Part shown: positions 33,809-42,360 of the stretch, one piece after another
How positions within the stretch are numbered: position 1 is the first letter of the stretch
Layout: the number at the start of each line of letters is the position of its first letter
Assembly (NCBI RefSeq): GCF_042676185.1
Contig: NZ_JBHTJT010000006.1
Span: forward strand, 124,001 to 188,000
DNA: 64,000 nucleotides
Reading direction: 5' to 3'
DNA from: Tropicimonas aquimaris
GTDB taxonomy: Bacteria > Pseudomonadota > Alphaproteobacteria > Rhodobacterales > Rhodobacteraceae
Notes under the pieces: generated by a model
The model's input: the letters and a program-made list of their open reading frames with translations, nothing else
Told to the model about the DNA's origin: nothing
The model's database searches: none
Program-made: the position numbers and the translations under genes

Positions 33809-34465
33809 TCATGGCTCCCACGCGGCGTAGAAATCCTGCGCATAGAGCCGGTCCTCTCCCGGCGTCGGCAGGGCAGCCCGGAAGGCCGGCCGCGCCTCGC
33901 AGCGCCAGACCCAGTCCTGCAGGGCCTCGAACGGCTCGACCCTTGCGAAATGCCGGGCCATGTAGACTGCCTGCCCGACCGCCACGTCCGCCGCCGAGAA
34001 CCCGCCGTCGAGCAGCCATTCCCGCCCGTCGAGCCGCCGCTCCAGTGCGGCGTAGCACTTGCCGAGCCGCGCCGCCTCCAGCTTCATCACCACCGGGCTG
34101 CGCATCGCATCCTCGTAGAGCGCGACATGCTGCTGGGTCAGTGCCGCCGAATGCTGGCTCACCGTCTCCGCGAAATGCAGCCAGATCAGCCAGTCCACCC
34201 GCTCCGGATCCTCGGTCGCCCGGCCCAGCCCGGCCTCGGGGAACCGTTCGCACAGGATCTCGATCATCGCGCCGCTTTCCCAGATCTTCCGCCCGTCGAG
34301 CTCCAGCGCCGGCACCCGGCCGGCAGGATTCAGCTCGAGGAAGTCGGGCGCGCGCAGATTGCGGCCGAAGGCGTGGGTGACGACCTCGAAAGGGCAGCCG
34401 ATCTCGTGCAGCAGCCACAGCACCCGCATCGAGCGCGTCTCCGGGCAATGGTGCAGGCGGATCAT
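33809..34465 (-). CDS. Glutathione S-transferase family protein
   Basis: A 218-residue GST with the thioredoxin-like N-terminal domain MIRLHHCPETRSMRVLWLLH, the cis-Pro segment NPAGRVPALELDG, and the ESGAMIEILCERFP glutathione-binding part. The helical C-terminal domain has EWLLDGGFSAADVAVGQAVY. Ser12 of the SMR segment may act as the catalytic residue, as in beta/theta-like GSTs. Its ATG overlaps the stop of the MCC alpha gene by 4 bases (34462-34465), so it belongs to the leucine cluster transcript. Substrate unknown. Confidence 0.85.
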   Translation of the reverse strand: MIRLHHCPETRSMRVLWLLHEIGCPFEVVTHAFGRNLRAPDFLELNPAGRVPALELDGRKIWESGAMIEILCERFPEAGLGRATEDPERVDWLIWLHFAETVSQHSAALTQQHVALYEDAMRSPVVMKLEAARLGKCYAALERRLDGREWLLDGGFSAADVAVGQAVYMARHFARVEPFEALQDWVWRCEARPAFRAALPTPGEDRLYAQDFYAAWEP

Positions 34466-36420
34466 TTCGTCCCCTCCCCGTCCTCGTCGGCCAGCCGGAT
34501 CAGCGGCGCATGGGCGGCGACCTGTGTGCCCGGCCCGGCCAACACCTCGGCCACCACGCCGTCGCGCGCCGCCAGCAGCGCATGTTCCATCTTCATCGCC
34601 TCCAGCACCGCCAGCCGGTCGCCGGCCCGGACCGCCTGCCCCGGCACGACCAGCACCTCGCGCAGCAGCCCCGGCATCGGCGCCTCCACCAGGTTGCCGG
34701 CCGGCCCCGCGTCTCCCTGCTGCGCCAGCGGATCGGGGATCGCGAATTCCCAGGGCTGCCCGGCAAAGACCACCACCGCCCCGTCCAGCAGCCGCGCCGG
34801 GCCGGGTTCGCGGGCCTCGCCGATCACCCAGCCGCCGGTCCGCCGGCGACAGCGCAGGACCTCCCCATCGAGGGTCGCATCCACCACGCCACCGCCACGG
34901 CAGGCGAGGTGCACCACCTGCGTCTCCCCGGAGCGCTCGAGGACGACGCGGCGCTCCAGCGGCGCCCAGAGCGTGAAGCCCTCCAGCGCCTCCGCCCCGT
35001 CGTCGAGTCCGGCCGCCGCCAGCGCCGCGCGCAGCACCACGGCGGCGGGCGGCTCCTCCGGCCCGACGAGATGCGCCAGATCCCGCTCGATCAGCCCGGT
35101 ATCCACGTCTCCCGCGGCGAAACCGGCGTGGCGCGAGAGGGCCTCGAGGAAGGCGATGTTGGTCACGGTGCCGCCGACCTCGGTCTCCGCCAGGGCACGG
35201 GTCAGCCGCGCCAGCGCCACCGACCGGGACGGCCCATGCGTCACCACCTTGGCGATCATCGGATCGTACCAGGGGCTGATCTCGTCCCCCTCGCGCACGC
35301 CGCTGTCGCTGCGCGCCCCGGGGCTGAACCGGAGGTGCCGCAGGATGCCGGTTGCCGGAAGGAAGCCCGCCGGCACGTCCTCGGCATAGAGCCGCGCCTC
35401 GAAGGCATGGCCCGCGAGGCGGATCTCCTCCTGCGCCAGCGGCAAAGGCTCGCCCGAGGCCACGCGGAGCTGCCATTCCACCAGGTCGAGCCCGGTCACC
35501 GCCTCGGTCACCGGATGCTCGACCTGGAGGCGCGTGTTCATCTCCATGAACCAGAACCCGTCCGGCCGCGGCGGCCCGCTGCCGTCGACGATGAACTCCA
35601 CCGTCCCCGCGCCGACATAGCCGATCGCCTGCGCCGCCCGCACGGCCGCCGCTCCCATCGCTTGCCGAGTCTCGAGCGTCATCCCCGGCGCCGGGGCCTC
35701 CTCGATCACCTTCTGGTGCCGACGCTGCAGCGAGCAATCCCGCTCGAACAGGTGGACCGCGCCGCCGTGACGGTCCCCGAAGACCTGCACCTCGATGTGC
35801 CGCGGCCGCAGGACGTATTTCTCGATCAGCACCGCCGCATTGCCGAACGCCGTCCGCGCCTCGGCCTGCGCGGACGCCAGGGCGGCCGCGAAATCCTCCG
35901 GCCGGTCGACCTTGCGCATCCCCTTGCCACCGCCGCCGGCCACCGCCTTGATCAGCACCGGGTAGCCGATCCGCTCCGCCTCCCCGGCCAGCAGATCGGG
36001 GGCCTGCTCGCTGCCGTGATAGCCCGGCACGACCGGCACACCGGCCTCCGCCATCAGCCGCTTGGCCGCATCCTTCAGCCCCATCGCCCGGATCGCCGCG
36101 GCGGGCGGCCCGACGAAGATCAGCCCGGCCGCCTCCACCGCCTCGACGAAATCCGGGTTCTCGGACAGGAACCCGTAGCCCGGATGGATCGCCTCCGCTC
36201 CCGTCGACCGCGCCGCCGCGATCACCGCCGCCCCGTCGAGATAGCTCTCGGCCGGCGCCGCCCCGCCGATATGAACGGCCTCGTCCGCCATCTCCACGTG
36301 CAGCGCGCCCGCGTCTGCGTCGGAATAGACGGCCACCGTCGAGATCCCCATCCCCTGCGCGGTCCGGATCACCCGACAGGCGATCTCGCCGCGGTTCGCA
36401 ATCAGCAGCTTGCGGATCAT
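34462..36420 (-). CDS. liuD: Methylcrotonyl-CoA carboxylase alpha (biotin) subunit
   Basis: The biotin carboxylase plus carrier subunit that, with the beta subunit, carboxylates 3-methylcrotonyl-CoA in leucine degradation. The 652-residue protein has the biotin carboxylase start MIRKLLIANRGEIACRVIRT, the ATP-grasp GGGGKGMRKV, EYVLRPRHIEVQ-like KYVLRPRHIEVQVFGD, MEMNTRLQVEHPVTE, a central BT-like region and the C-terminal biotin domain with VLEAMKMEHAL; Lys610 is the expected biotin attachment site. BirA encoded at 12603-13361 would modify it. It ends overlapping GST by 4 bases. Confidence 0.93.
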   Translation of the reverse strand: MIRKLLIANRGEIACRVIRTAQGMGISTVAVYSDADAGALHVEMADEAVHIGGAAPAESYLDGAAVIAAARSTGAEAIHPGYGFLSENPDFVEAVEAAGLIFVGPPAAAIRAMGLKDAAKRLMAEAGVPVVPGYHGSEQAPDLLAGEAERIGYPVLIKAVAGGGGKGMRKVDRPEDFAAALASAQAEARTAFGNAAVLIEKYVLRPRHIEVQVFGDRHGGAVHLFERDCSLQRRHQKVIEEAPAPGMTLETRQAMGAAAVRAAQAIGYVGAGTVEFIVDGSGPPRPDGFWFMEMNTRLQVEHPVTEAVTGLDLVEWQLRVASGEPLPLAQEEIRLAGHAFEARLYAEDVPAGFLPATGILRHLRFSPGARSDSGVREGDEISPWYDPMIAKVVTHGPSRSVALARLTRALAETEVGGTVTNIAFLEALSRHAGFAAGDVDTGLIERDLAHLVGPEEPPAAVVLRAALAAAGLDDGAEALEGFTLWAPLERRVVLERSGETQVVHLACRGGGVVDATLDGEVLRCRRRTGGWVIGEAREPGPARLLDGAVVVFAGQPWEFAIPDPLAQQGDAGPAGNLVEAPMPGLLREVLVVPGQAVRAGDRLAVLEAMKMEHALLAARDGVVAEVLAGPGTQVAAHAPLIRLADEDGEGTK

Positions 36421-36440
36421 CTCGCCTCCCGCCGGGCGAT

Positions 36441-36517
36441 AAAACCCGGCCTCCCCTTCTTCTGTCCCGAAATATCCCGGGGAGCGCGAGGGGCTGGCCC
36501 CTCGCTCCCGCCACCGG
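36441..36517 (-). repeat. Intergenic repeat and hairpin between MCC beta and MCC alpha genes
   Basis: On the minus strand this spacer contains GGGATATTTCGGGACAGAAG followed by AAGGGGAGG, a variant of the intergenic motif also seen near 9455-9480 (GGGATATCCATGAACAGG). Next to it lies the hairpin GCGAGGGG-CTGG-CCCCTCGC at 36487-36506. From memory, this type of sequence is scattered in Rhodobacteraceae spacers. No T-tract, so it is not a standard terminator. Confidence 0.55.
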
Positions 36518-36523
36518 CCACGC

Positions 36524-38128
36524 TCACATCCGGAACACGCCGAAGCGTGTCTCCTCCACCGGCGCATTCAACGCCGCGCGCAGCGAAAGCCCCAGAACCT
36601 CGCGGCTCTTGCGCGGGTCGATCACCCCGTCGTCCCAAAGCCGGGCGCTGGCATAGAGCGGGTGGGCCTGGCGCTCGAACATCTCCTCGGTGGGCCGTCG
36701 GAACGCGGCCTCCTCTTCGGCCGACCACGCCCCGCCCGATTTCTCTATCGCCGCGCGCCGGACCTGGGCCAGGACCCCGGCCGCCTGCGCGCCGCCCATC
36801 ACCGAGATCCGGCTGTTCGGCCATGTCCAGAGGAACCGGGGCTGGTAGGCCCGCCCCGCCATCCCGTAATTCCCGGCCCCGAAGGAGCCCCCGACAAGCA
36901 GGGTGATCTTGGGCACCGAGGTCGTCGCCACCGCCGTCACCATCTTGGCGCCATGCCGCGCGATCCCCTCGTTCTCGTATTTCCGCCCCACCATGAAGCC
37001 GGTGATGTTCTGCAGGAAGACCAGCGGAACGCGGCGCTGCGAGCAGAGCTCGACGAAATGCGCGCCCTTCTGCGCGGCCTCGGAGAACAGCACGCCGTTG
37101 TTGGCGACGATGCCCACGGGGCAGCCGTGGACATGGGCGAAGCCGGTCACCAGCGTCTCGCCGAACCGCGCCTTGAACTCGTCGAAGCGCGAACCGTCGA
37201 CGAGACGGGCGATCACCTCGCGGATGTCGTAGGGGGTGCGCAGGTCGGCCGGCACCACCCCGAGGATCTCTTCGGGGTCATGGGCCGGCGGCTCCGGGCT
37301 TGCCCAGTTGGCAGAGACGTCCGGGGCCGGCCCGAGCGAGCCCACCGCCCGGCGCGCCAGCGCCAGCGCATGGGCGTCGTCTTCGGCGAGGTAGTCGGCC
37401 ACGCCGGAGAGCCGCGTGTGCACGTCCCCGCCTCCGAGGTCCTCGGCGCTCACCACCTCGCCCGTCGCCGCCTTCACCAGCGGCGGACCGGCGAGGAAGA
37501 TCGTCCCCTGATCGCGCACGATGATCGTGACATCCGACATTGCCGGCACATAGGCGCCGCCCGCCGTGCAGGAGCCCATCACGACCGCGATCTGGGCAAT
37601 CCCTTGCGCCGACATCCGCGCCTGGTTGTAGAAGATCCGGCCGAAATGGTCGCGGTCGGGAAAGACCTCGTCCTGCATCGGCAGGTTCGCGCCCCCGGAA
37701 TCCACCAGGTAGACGCAGGGCAGATGGCATTCGGCGGCGATCTCCTGCGCGCGCAGGTGCTTCTTGACCGTCATCGGGTAATAGGTGCCGCCCTTCACGG
37801 TGGCGTCGTTGCACACCACCATGACCTCGCGTCCCATGACCCGGCCGATCCCGGCCACGACACCGGCACAAGGCGCCGCGCCGTCGTACATGCCATGCGC
37901 CGCCGTGGCGCCGATCTCCAGAAACGGCGCGCCGGGGTCGAGCAGGTTGGCCACCCGCTCGCGCGGCAGCATCTTGCCCCGCGCGAGGTGCCTCTTCCGG
38001 GCGCCGGCGCCGCCGCCGGACGCGGCGACTGCGGCGGCCTCGGCGACCTGCTCCAGCGCGGCGAGATGGGCGGCACGATTGGCGGAGTAACCCTCCCCGC
38101 TGGTGAGCACCGACGAGCGCAGACGCAT
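36524..38128 (-). CDS. liuB: Methylcrotonyl-CoA carboxylase beta (carboxyltransferase) subunit
   Basis: Transfers carboxyl from biotin to 3-methylcrotonyl-CoA. The 534-residue protein starts MRLRSSVLTSGEGYSANRAA at ATG 38128 and shows the MCC-type crotonase-like segments RERVANLLDPGAPFLEIGAT, VKGGTYYPMTVKKHLRAQEI, LVDSGGANLPMQDEVFPD, MGSCTAGGAYVPAMSDVTII and GGSFGAGNYGMAGRAYQPRF. Those Gly-rich loops form the oxyanion holes. It precedes the alpha subunit on the same transcript by 103 bases. Confidence 0.94.
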   Translation of the reverse strand: MRLRSSVLTSGEGYSANRAAHLAALEQVAEAAAVAASGGGAGARKRHLARGKMLPRERVANLLDPGAPFLEIGATAAHGMYDGAAPCAGVVAGIGRVMGREVMVVCNDATVKGGTYYPMTVKKHLRAQEIAAECHLPCVYLVDSGGANLPMQDEVFPDRDHFGRIFYNQARMSAQGIAQIAVVMGSCTAGGAYVPAMSDVTIIVRDQGTIFLAGPPLVKAATGEVVSAEDLGGGDVHTRLSGVADYLAEDDAHALALARRAVGSLGPAPDVSANWASPEPPAHDPEEILGVVPADLRTPYDIREVIARLVDGSRFDEFKARFGETLVTGFAHVHGCPVGIVANNGVLFSEAAQKGAHFVELCSQRRVPLVFLQNITGFMVGRKYENEGIARHGAKMVTAVATTSVPKITLLVGGSFGAGNYGMAGRAYQPRFLWTWPNSRISVMGGAQAAGVLAQVRRAAIEKSGGAWSAEEEAAFRRPTEEMFERQAHPLYASARLWDDGVIDPRKSREVLGLSLRAALNAPVEETRFGVFRM

Positions 38129-38231
38129 CAATAGCCTCCCCGAACGGCGGTATGCGCCTGGCCGGCGCAAAGCGGGGCCAGGCGACATGCGGCACGGTGC
38201 GGCCGCGCGAAGTGGAACGAATATCCTCGCA

Positions 38232-39050
38232 TCATGCCTCTCCGGCCCCGCCGAGGCTCCGGTCCTCCAGCAGCCGCCGCTCCATCAGCCACCGCATCCG
38301 GTAGCCATAGCGCGCGGCCCGGCTCACATCGGTCTGGAAGCTCGCGTTGACCACCGCAGCCACCGCGCCGCCGACAATCGGCACCACCTGTCCGGCCTTG
38401 CGGCTGGCGAGGGTGACGCCAAGCTGCCGGGCGATCCGCTCGATGACCTTCTCGGACACCCAGCCGCCGCCCTTCTCCAGCACCATCCGCCCCTCGGGGC
38501 TGGCGAGGAAGGCCGCCATGTCTGAAAGCGCCGCCAGCGTCTCGCCGCGCCCCTTGTTCGCCGTCTCCGTCGCGACCTGGAGCACCATCAGCCGATAGGC
38601 CCGCTCCTCGTCGCTGTCGCCGTTGAAGCCGTAGGCCGCCCCCGTCGCCCGCACGTTGCGGGCCGCCATGGCGATCGTTGCCGGGATGTCGGCGGTCATG
38701 CCGACCGCGCCGAACCAGCCCGCCGCCCCGCCCGAGGCGGCGTTGGAACTTGCCGCCCAGGCCTGCACCCGCCGCGCCGCCGCCTCGCAGGCGGCCAGAT
38801 CCTCCACCGAGTGGCGGGTCATCTCGGCCGGAACGGTGTAGCCCACCATCCGGTCGGCGATCCGCAGGCCCTGCTGCACCAGCCGCGGCGGCACCATCCG
38901 GGCCACCAGCCCGCCCACGGGCGCGGTGAACCGCTCCGCCCCCCGGCCCATGCGGGTCGGCTTGCGTTCCTCGAAGGCGCGCTGGCGCTCGAGCGCCTCG
39001 CGCAGGATGTCGGCCGCTAGGTGTAGGCGACGCTCGTTCGGCGGGGTCAT
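38232..39050 (-). CDS. EcsC family protein in the leucine cluster
   Basis: A 272-residue protein of the EcsC family, mainly helical with hydrophobic segments such as ASGGAAGWFGAVGMTADIPA and VPIVGGAVAAVVNASFQTDV. The family occurs widely in bacteria, named from the Bacillus ecs locus, and its function is not known. Its ATG overlaps the acyl-CoA synthetase stop by 4 bases (39047-39050), so it is embedded in the operon. It begins MTPPNERRLHLAADILREAL and contains a basic patch LERQRAFEERKPTRMGRGAE. Confidence 0.8.
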   Translation of the reverse strand: MTPPNERRLHLAADILREALERQRAFEERKPTRMGRGAERFTAPVGGLVARMVPPRLVQQGLRIADRMVGYTVPAEMTRHSVEDLAACEAAARRVQAWAASSNAASGGAAGWFGAVGMTADIPATIAMAARNVRATGAAYGFNGDSDEERAYRLMVLQVATETANKGRGETLAALSDMAAFLASPEGRMVLEKGGGWVSEKVIERIARQLGVTLASRKAGQVVPIVGGAVAAVVNASFQTDVSRAARYGYRMRWLMERRLLEDRSLGGAGEA

Positions 39051-40627
39051 GGTCTGGCTCCTTCGGCCGCGATGCGGCGCAGCTCGCGCCGGATAATCTT
39101 TCCGCTGATGGTCATCGGCAGGCTCTCCACGAAATGCAGGATACGCGGATATTCATGCGCGGCGAGCCGCGTCTTCACATGCGCCTGAAGGGCGGCGCGG
39201 GTCTCGGCGTCAGGCGCGTGGCCCGGGCGCAGGATCACGAAGGCGGTCACCGCCTCGGTGCGCTCCGGATCCGGCGTTCCGACCACGCCGCAACTCGCCA
39301 CGGCGGGATGGGTCAGCAGGCAATCCTCGACCTCGCCGGGCCCGATCCGGTAGCCCGAGGAGGTGATCACGTCGTCGTCGCGCCCCTTGAACCGCAGGAA
39401 AGCGCCCTCGCGGATGCCCCTGTCGCCGGTCAGCATCCAGTCGCCGCGAAACTTGGCTGCGGTCGCCTCCGGGTTGCGCCAGTATTCCAGCATCATCGAC
39501 GCCGATCCCCGCCGCACGGCGATCTCGCCCTCGCCTCCGGTGGGCGCTCCGTCCGGCCCGATGACGTCGACCGTGTGCCCCGGCACCGGCTGCCCCATCG
39601 CGCCCGGCACCGGATCGAACAGCGCGCCGCAGGCGCTGACGATCATGTTGCACTCGGTCTGGCCGTAGAATTCGTTGATCGTGAGACCAAAGGCCCGCCG
39701 GCCCCAGTCGAGCATCTCCGCCCCCAGCGGCTCTCCCCCCGAGGCGACCGACCGCAGCCCCGGGATCGACACGTCCGCCGCCTTGAGCGCCCGCAGCGCC
39801 GTGGGCGGGAAGAAGACATTGCGCACCCCGGTCTGCGCCACGATCCGCGCGCACTCTTCGGCCGTGAAGCGCGGCAGCCGCGCCGCGACGACCGGCACAC
39901 CATGCCAGAGACCGGGCATCAGCACGTCGAACAGCCCGCCGATCCAGGCCCAGTCGGCCGGCGTCCAGAGCACGTCGCCCGGCTGCGGCAGCAGGTCGTG
40001 CGACAACTCTACCCCCGGCAGGTGGCCGCGCAGCACCCTGTGGGCATGCAGCGCGCCCTTCGGGTTTCCGGTCGTCCCCGAGGTGTAGATCATCACCGCG
40101 GAGTCTTCCGCCCCGGTGTCGGCGGTGGCGAAAGGCGGGCCGTCGAGCGCGAGCCCCTCCGGCGTGACGAGCGCCACATCCGCCCCCAGCGCCAGCGCGA
40201 GATCTCCCCCGAGCCGCTCCGCGCCCCCCGCATCCGTCACGATCGCCCGCGCCTCGGCGTAGCCCAGCCGCATCGCCAGCGCCTCCGGTCCAAACAGCGT
40301 GAAGAGCGGGATCGAGATCGCGCCGATCTTCCAAACAGCGACATGCGCCGCCGCCGTCCAGGGCGTCTGGCTAAGAAACACGCCGACCCTGTCGCCCGGG
40401 CCAATCCCGGACTCGACCAACCGATGCGCCAAGGCATCCGCCATCGCCCGAAGGTCCCCGAATGTCGTCCGGCGCAGGCCGCCGTCAGAGAGCGGCTCGA
40501 TCAGCGCCACCCGCTCAGGCTCCGCTTCGGCCCAGCGGTCGCAGACCTCCCGGGCCAAGTTGAGCCGCTCCGGGATCTGCCAACCGTCCCCAGCAGCCAG
40601 CGATCGGTATGTCGGTTCCGACATCAT
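39047..40627 (-). CDS. AMP-binding acyl-CoA synthetase
   Basis: A 526-residue adenylate-forming ligase activating a carboxylic acid as its CoA thioester. Motifs are YTSGTTGNPKGALHAH (P-loop), NEFYGQTECNMIV, WMLTGDRG, RFKGRDDDVITSSGYRIGPG and the C-terminal catalytic lysine in TISGKIIRRELR. The start is at one of two adjacent ATGs (40627 and 40624). In a leucine/isovalerate cluster, a branched short-chain acid such as isovalerate or acetoacetate is the likely substrate, but this is inference; the motif set resembles medium/short-chain synthetases. Confidence 0.85.
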   Translation of the reverse strand: MMSEPTYRSLAAGDGWQIPERLNLAREVCDRWAEAEPERVALIEPLSDGGLRRTTFGDLRAMADALAHRLVESGIGPGDRVGVFLSQTPWTAAAHVAVWKIGAISIPLFTLFGPEALAMRLGYAEARAIVTDAGGAERLGGDLALALGADVALVTPEGLALDGPPFATADTGAEDSAVMIYTSGTTGNPKGALHAHRVLRGHLPGVELSHDLLPQPGDVLWTPADWAWIGGLFDVLMPGLWHGVPVVAARLPRFTAEECARIVAQTGVRNVFFPPTALRALKAADVSIPGLRSVASGGEPLGAEMLDWGRRAFGLTINEFYGQTECNMIVSACGALFDPVPGAMGQPVPGHTVDVIGPDGAPTGGEGEIAVRRGSASMMLEYWRNPEATAAKFRGDWMLTGDRGIREGAFLRFKGRDDDVITSSGYRIGPGEVEDCLLTHPAVASCGVVGTPDPERTEAVTAFVILRPGHAPDAETRAALQAHVKTRLAAHEYPRILHFVESLPMTISGKIIRRELRRIAAEGARP

Positions 40628-40652
40628 CGGGCACTCGCGGGCGCAGCCCGCG

Positions 40653-40673
40653 CCGCTGCGCCAGGCGCAGCGG
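40653..40673 (+). other. Perfect hairpin in the ivd-synthetase spacer
   Basis: CCGCTGCGC-CAG-GCGCAGCGG makes a perfect 9-bp stem with a 3-base loop. The 345-base spacer 40628-40972 holds no gene I can support. The hairpin lies just upstream of the synthetase start on the minus-strand transcript, so it could affect mRNA processing or translation initiation. Confidence 0.5.
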
Positions 40674-40972
40674 CTACCGCGCGAGGATGTCCCGTCCCGC
40701 GCAAATCCCCCCGCCACGGGCCCGACGCCGGTTCCGATGCAGCGGCATATTCGCAATCCCGCCCAAGTCTCACAGGTTCGGATCCTCCTTGATCACGCGC
40801 ATTTTCATGCGCGGTAGGTGACTTGCGGCGAGTTGGTTTCCAACAGATTGCCGAGGATCGACGTCCCGCCGGCCAACTCCGCGTCGAACGCCTTCCGAAG
40901 CATCTGTGTCGGGAACTCCGTACGCGGCAGGCTTGGCGCTCCCGCCCGGAATGGTCCCTCGCTTTCCACCAC

Positions 40973-42136
40973 TCACCCCATCGCTGTCATCATCTCGCGC
41001 CCGATCAGCATCCTCCGGATCTCCGAGGTTCCGGCGCCGATCTCCATCAGCTTGGCATCCCGGAACAACCGGCTCACTGGCGCGTCGTTCATGAACCCCG
41101 CCCCGCCCATCGCCTGCACCGCCTGATGGGCCTGCGTCATCGCGGCCTCGGAGGAATAGAGCACGCAGGCGGCTGCATCGGCACGCGTGACCTCGCCCCG
41201 GTCACAGGCCTTGGCGACCTCGTAGACATAGGCACGCGCCGTGTTCATTGCAGCATACATGTCGGCGATCTTGGCCTGCATAAGCTGGAAGCTCCCGATC
41301 GGCCGGCCGAACTGCTTGCGGTCCTTCATGTAGGGCATGATCTCGTCGAGGCAGGCCGCGATGATGCCGGTGCCGATGCCGGCCAGCACCACGCGTTCGT
41401 AGTCGAGCCCCGACATCAGCACGCGCACGCCCTTGCCCTCCTCGCCCAGCACGTTCTCGAACGGCACCTCCACGTCCTGGAACACCAGCTCCGCCGTGTT
41501 CGAGCCGCGCATCCCGAGCTTGTCGAAATGCTTGCTGGTGGAGAACCCCTTCATGGTCTTCTCGACAATGAAGGCGGTGATGCCGCGACTGCCGGCGTCC
41601 GGGTCCGTCTTGGCGTAGACGACCAGCGTGTCGGCATCGGGCCCGTTGGTGATCCAGTATTTGGTGCCGTTCAGCAGGTAGTGGCCGTTGCGCTTCTCGG
41701 CGCGCAGCTTCATCGACACCACGTCCGAACCCGCGCCGGCTTCGGACATCGCAAGCGCGCCCACGTGCTCGCCCGAGATCAATTTCGGCAGGTATGTCCG
41801 CTTCTGGTCTTCGGTGCCGTTCAGCTTGATCTGGTTGACGCAGAGGTTGGAATGCGCGCCGTAGCTGAGCGACACCGAGGCCGAGGCGCGCGCGATCTCC
41901 TCAACGGCGATGGTATGGGAAAGATAGGACATGCCAGCCCCGCCGTATTCCTCCGGCACCGTGATTCCGAGCAACCCTAGATCGCCCATCTCGCGCCAGA
42001 GCTCGGCCGGGAATTCGTTGCCCGCATCGATCTCGGCGGCCATCGGCTTGACCCGCTCCTGCGCCCAGCGATGCACCATGTCACGCAGCGCCGCGGCCTC
42101 CTCGCCGATGTCGAAGCTCATCGTCGCGTTGAACAT
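40973..42136 (-). CDS. ivd: Isovaleryl-CoA dehydrogenase
   Basis: An FAD enzyme that oxidises isovaleryl-CoA to 3-methylcrotonyl-CoA, feeding MCC. The 387-residue acyl-CoA dehydrogenase has the family FAD motifs LAMSEAGAGSDVVSMKLRAE, GTKYWITNGPDADTLVVYAK and ALQAMGGAGF-like VQAMGGAGFMND. The catalytic base is at the IVD-specific place, Glu247 in SGLDYERVVLAGIG, not the common C-terminal Glu. Start MFNATMSFDIGEEAAALRDM is ATG 42136. It is the first gene of the minus-strand leucine cluster with an operator 26 bases upstream. Confidence 0.95.
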   Translation of the reverse strand: MFNATMSFDIGEEAAALRDMVHRWAQERVKPMAAEIDAGNEFPAELWREMGDLGLLGITVPEEYGGAGMSYLSHTIAVEEIARASASVSLSYGAHSNLCVNQIKLNGTEDQKRTYLPKLISGEHVGALAMSEAGAGSDVVSMKLRAEKRNGHYLLNGTKYWITNGPDADTLVVYAKTDPDAGSRGITAFIVEKTMKGFSTSKHFDKLGMRGSNTAELVFQDVEVPFENVLGEEGKGVRVLMSGLDYERVVLAGIGTGIIAACLDEIMPYMKDRKQFGRPIGSFQLMQAKIADMYAAMNTARAYVYEVAKACDRGEVTRADAAACVLYSSEAAMTQAHQAVQAMGGAGFMNDAPVSRLFRDAKLMEIGAGTSEIRRMLIGREMMTAMG

Positions 42137-42162
42137 CGCCACAGGGCCTCCCCTCCCCGTTA

Positions 42163-42178
42163 TTGAACGACTGTTCAA
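42163..42178 (-). promoter_or_regulatory. Palindromic operator upstream of ivd
   Basis: TTGAAC-GACT-GTTCAA is a perfect 6+6 palindrome with a 4-base centre, 26 bases upstream of the ivd ATG. TetR-family repressors of acyl-CoA catabolic genes commonly bind TGAACG/CGTTCA-like palindromes, so this probably regulates the cluster. Which regulator binds is not known; none is encoded next to it. Confidence 0.6.
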
Positions 42179-42360
42179 ATATTAGACACGAGTCGCGTCA
42201 GCGGTCAATCGGGCTGATGCGGTCGGTACGTGGCGACCGCGCCTTAACCCGTGCGGGTCCAATATCCACAAATTGAATGAATGCCACAGAAATGCCCCCA
42301 TTTCGGGCAAGCCTCGACAGGATGGTCTTGGGGGCGGACCTGGTGCGAAGGGAGAGTGCC

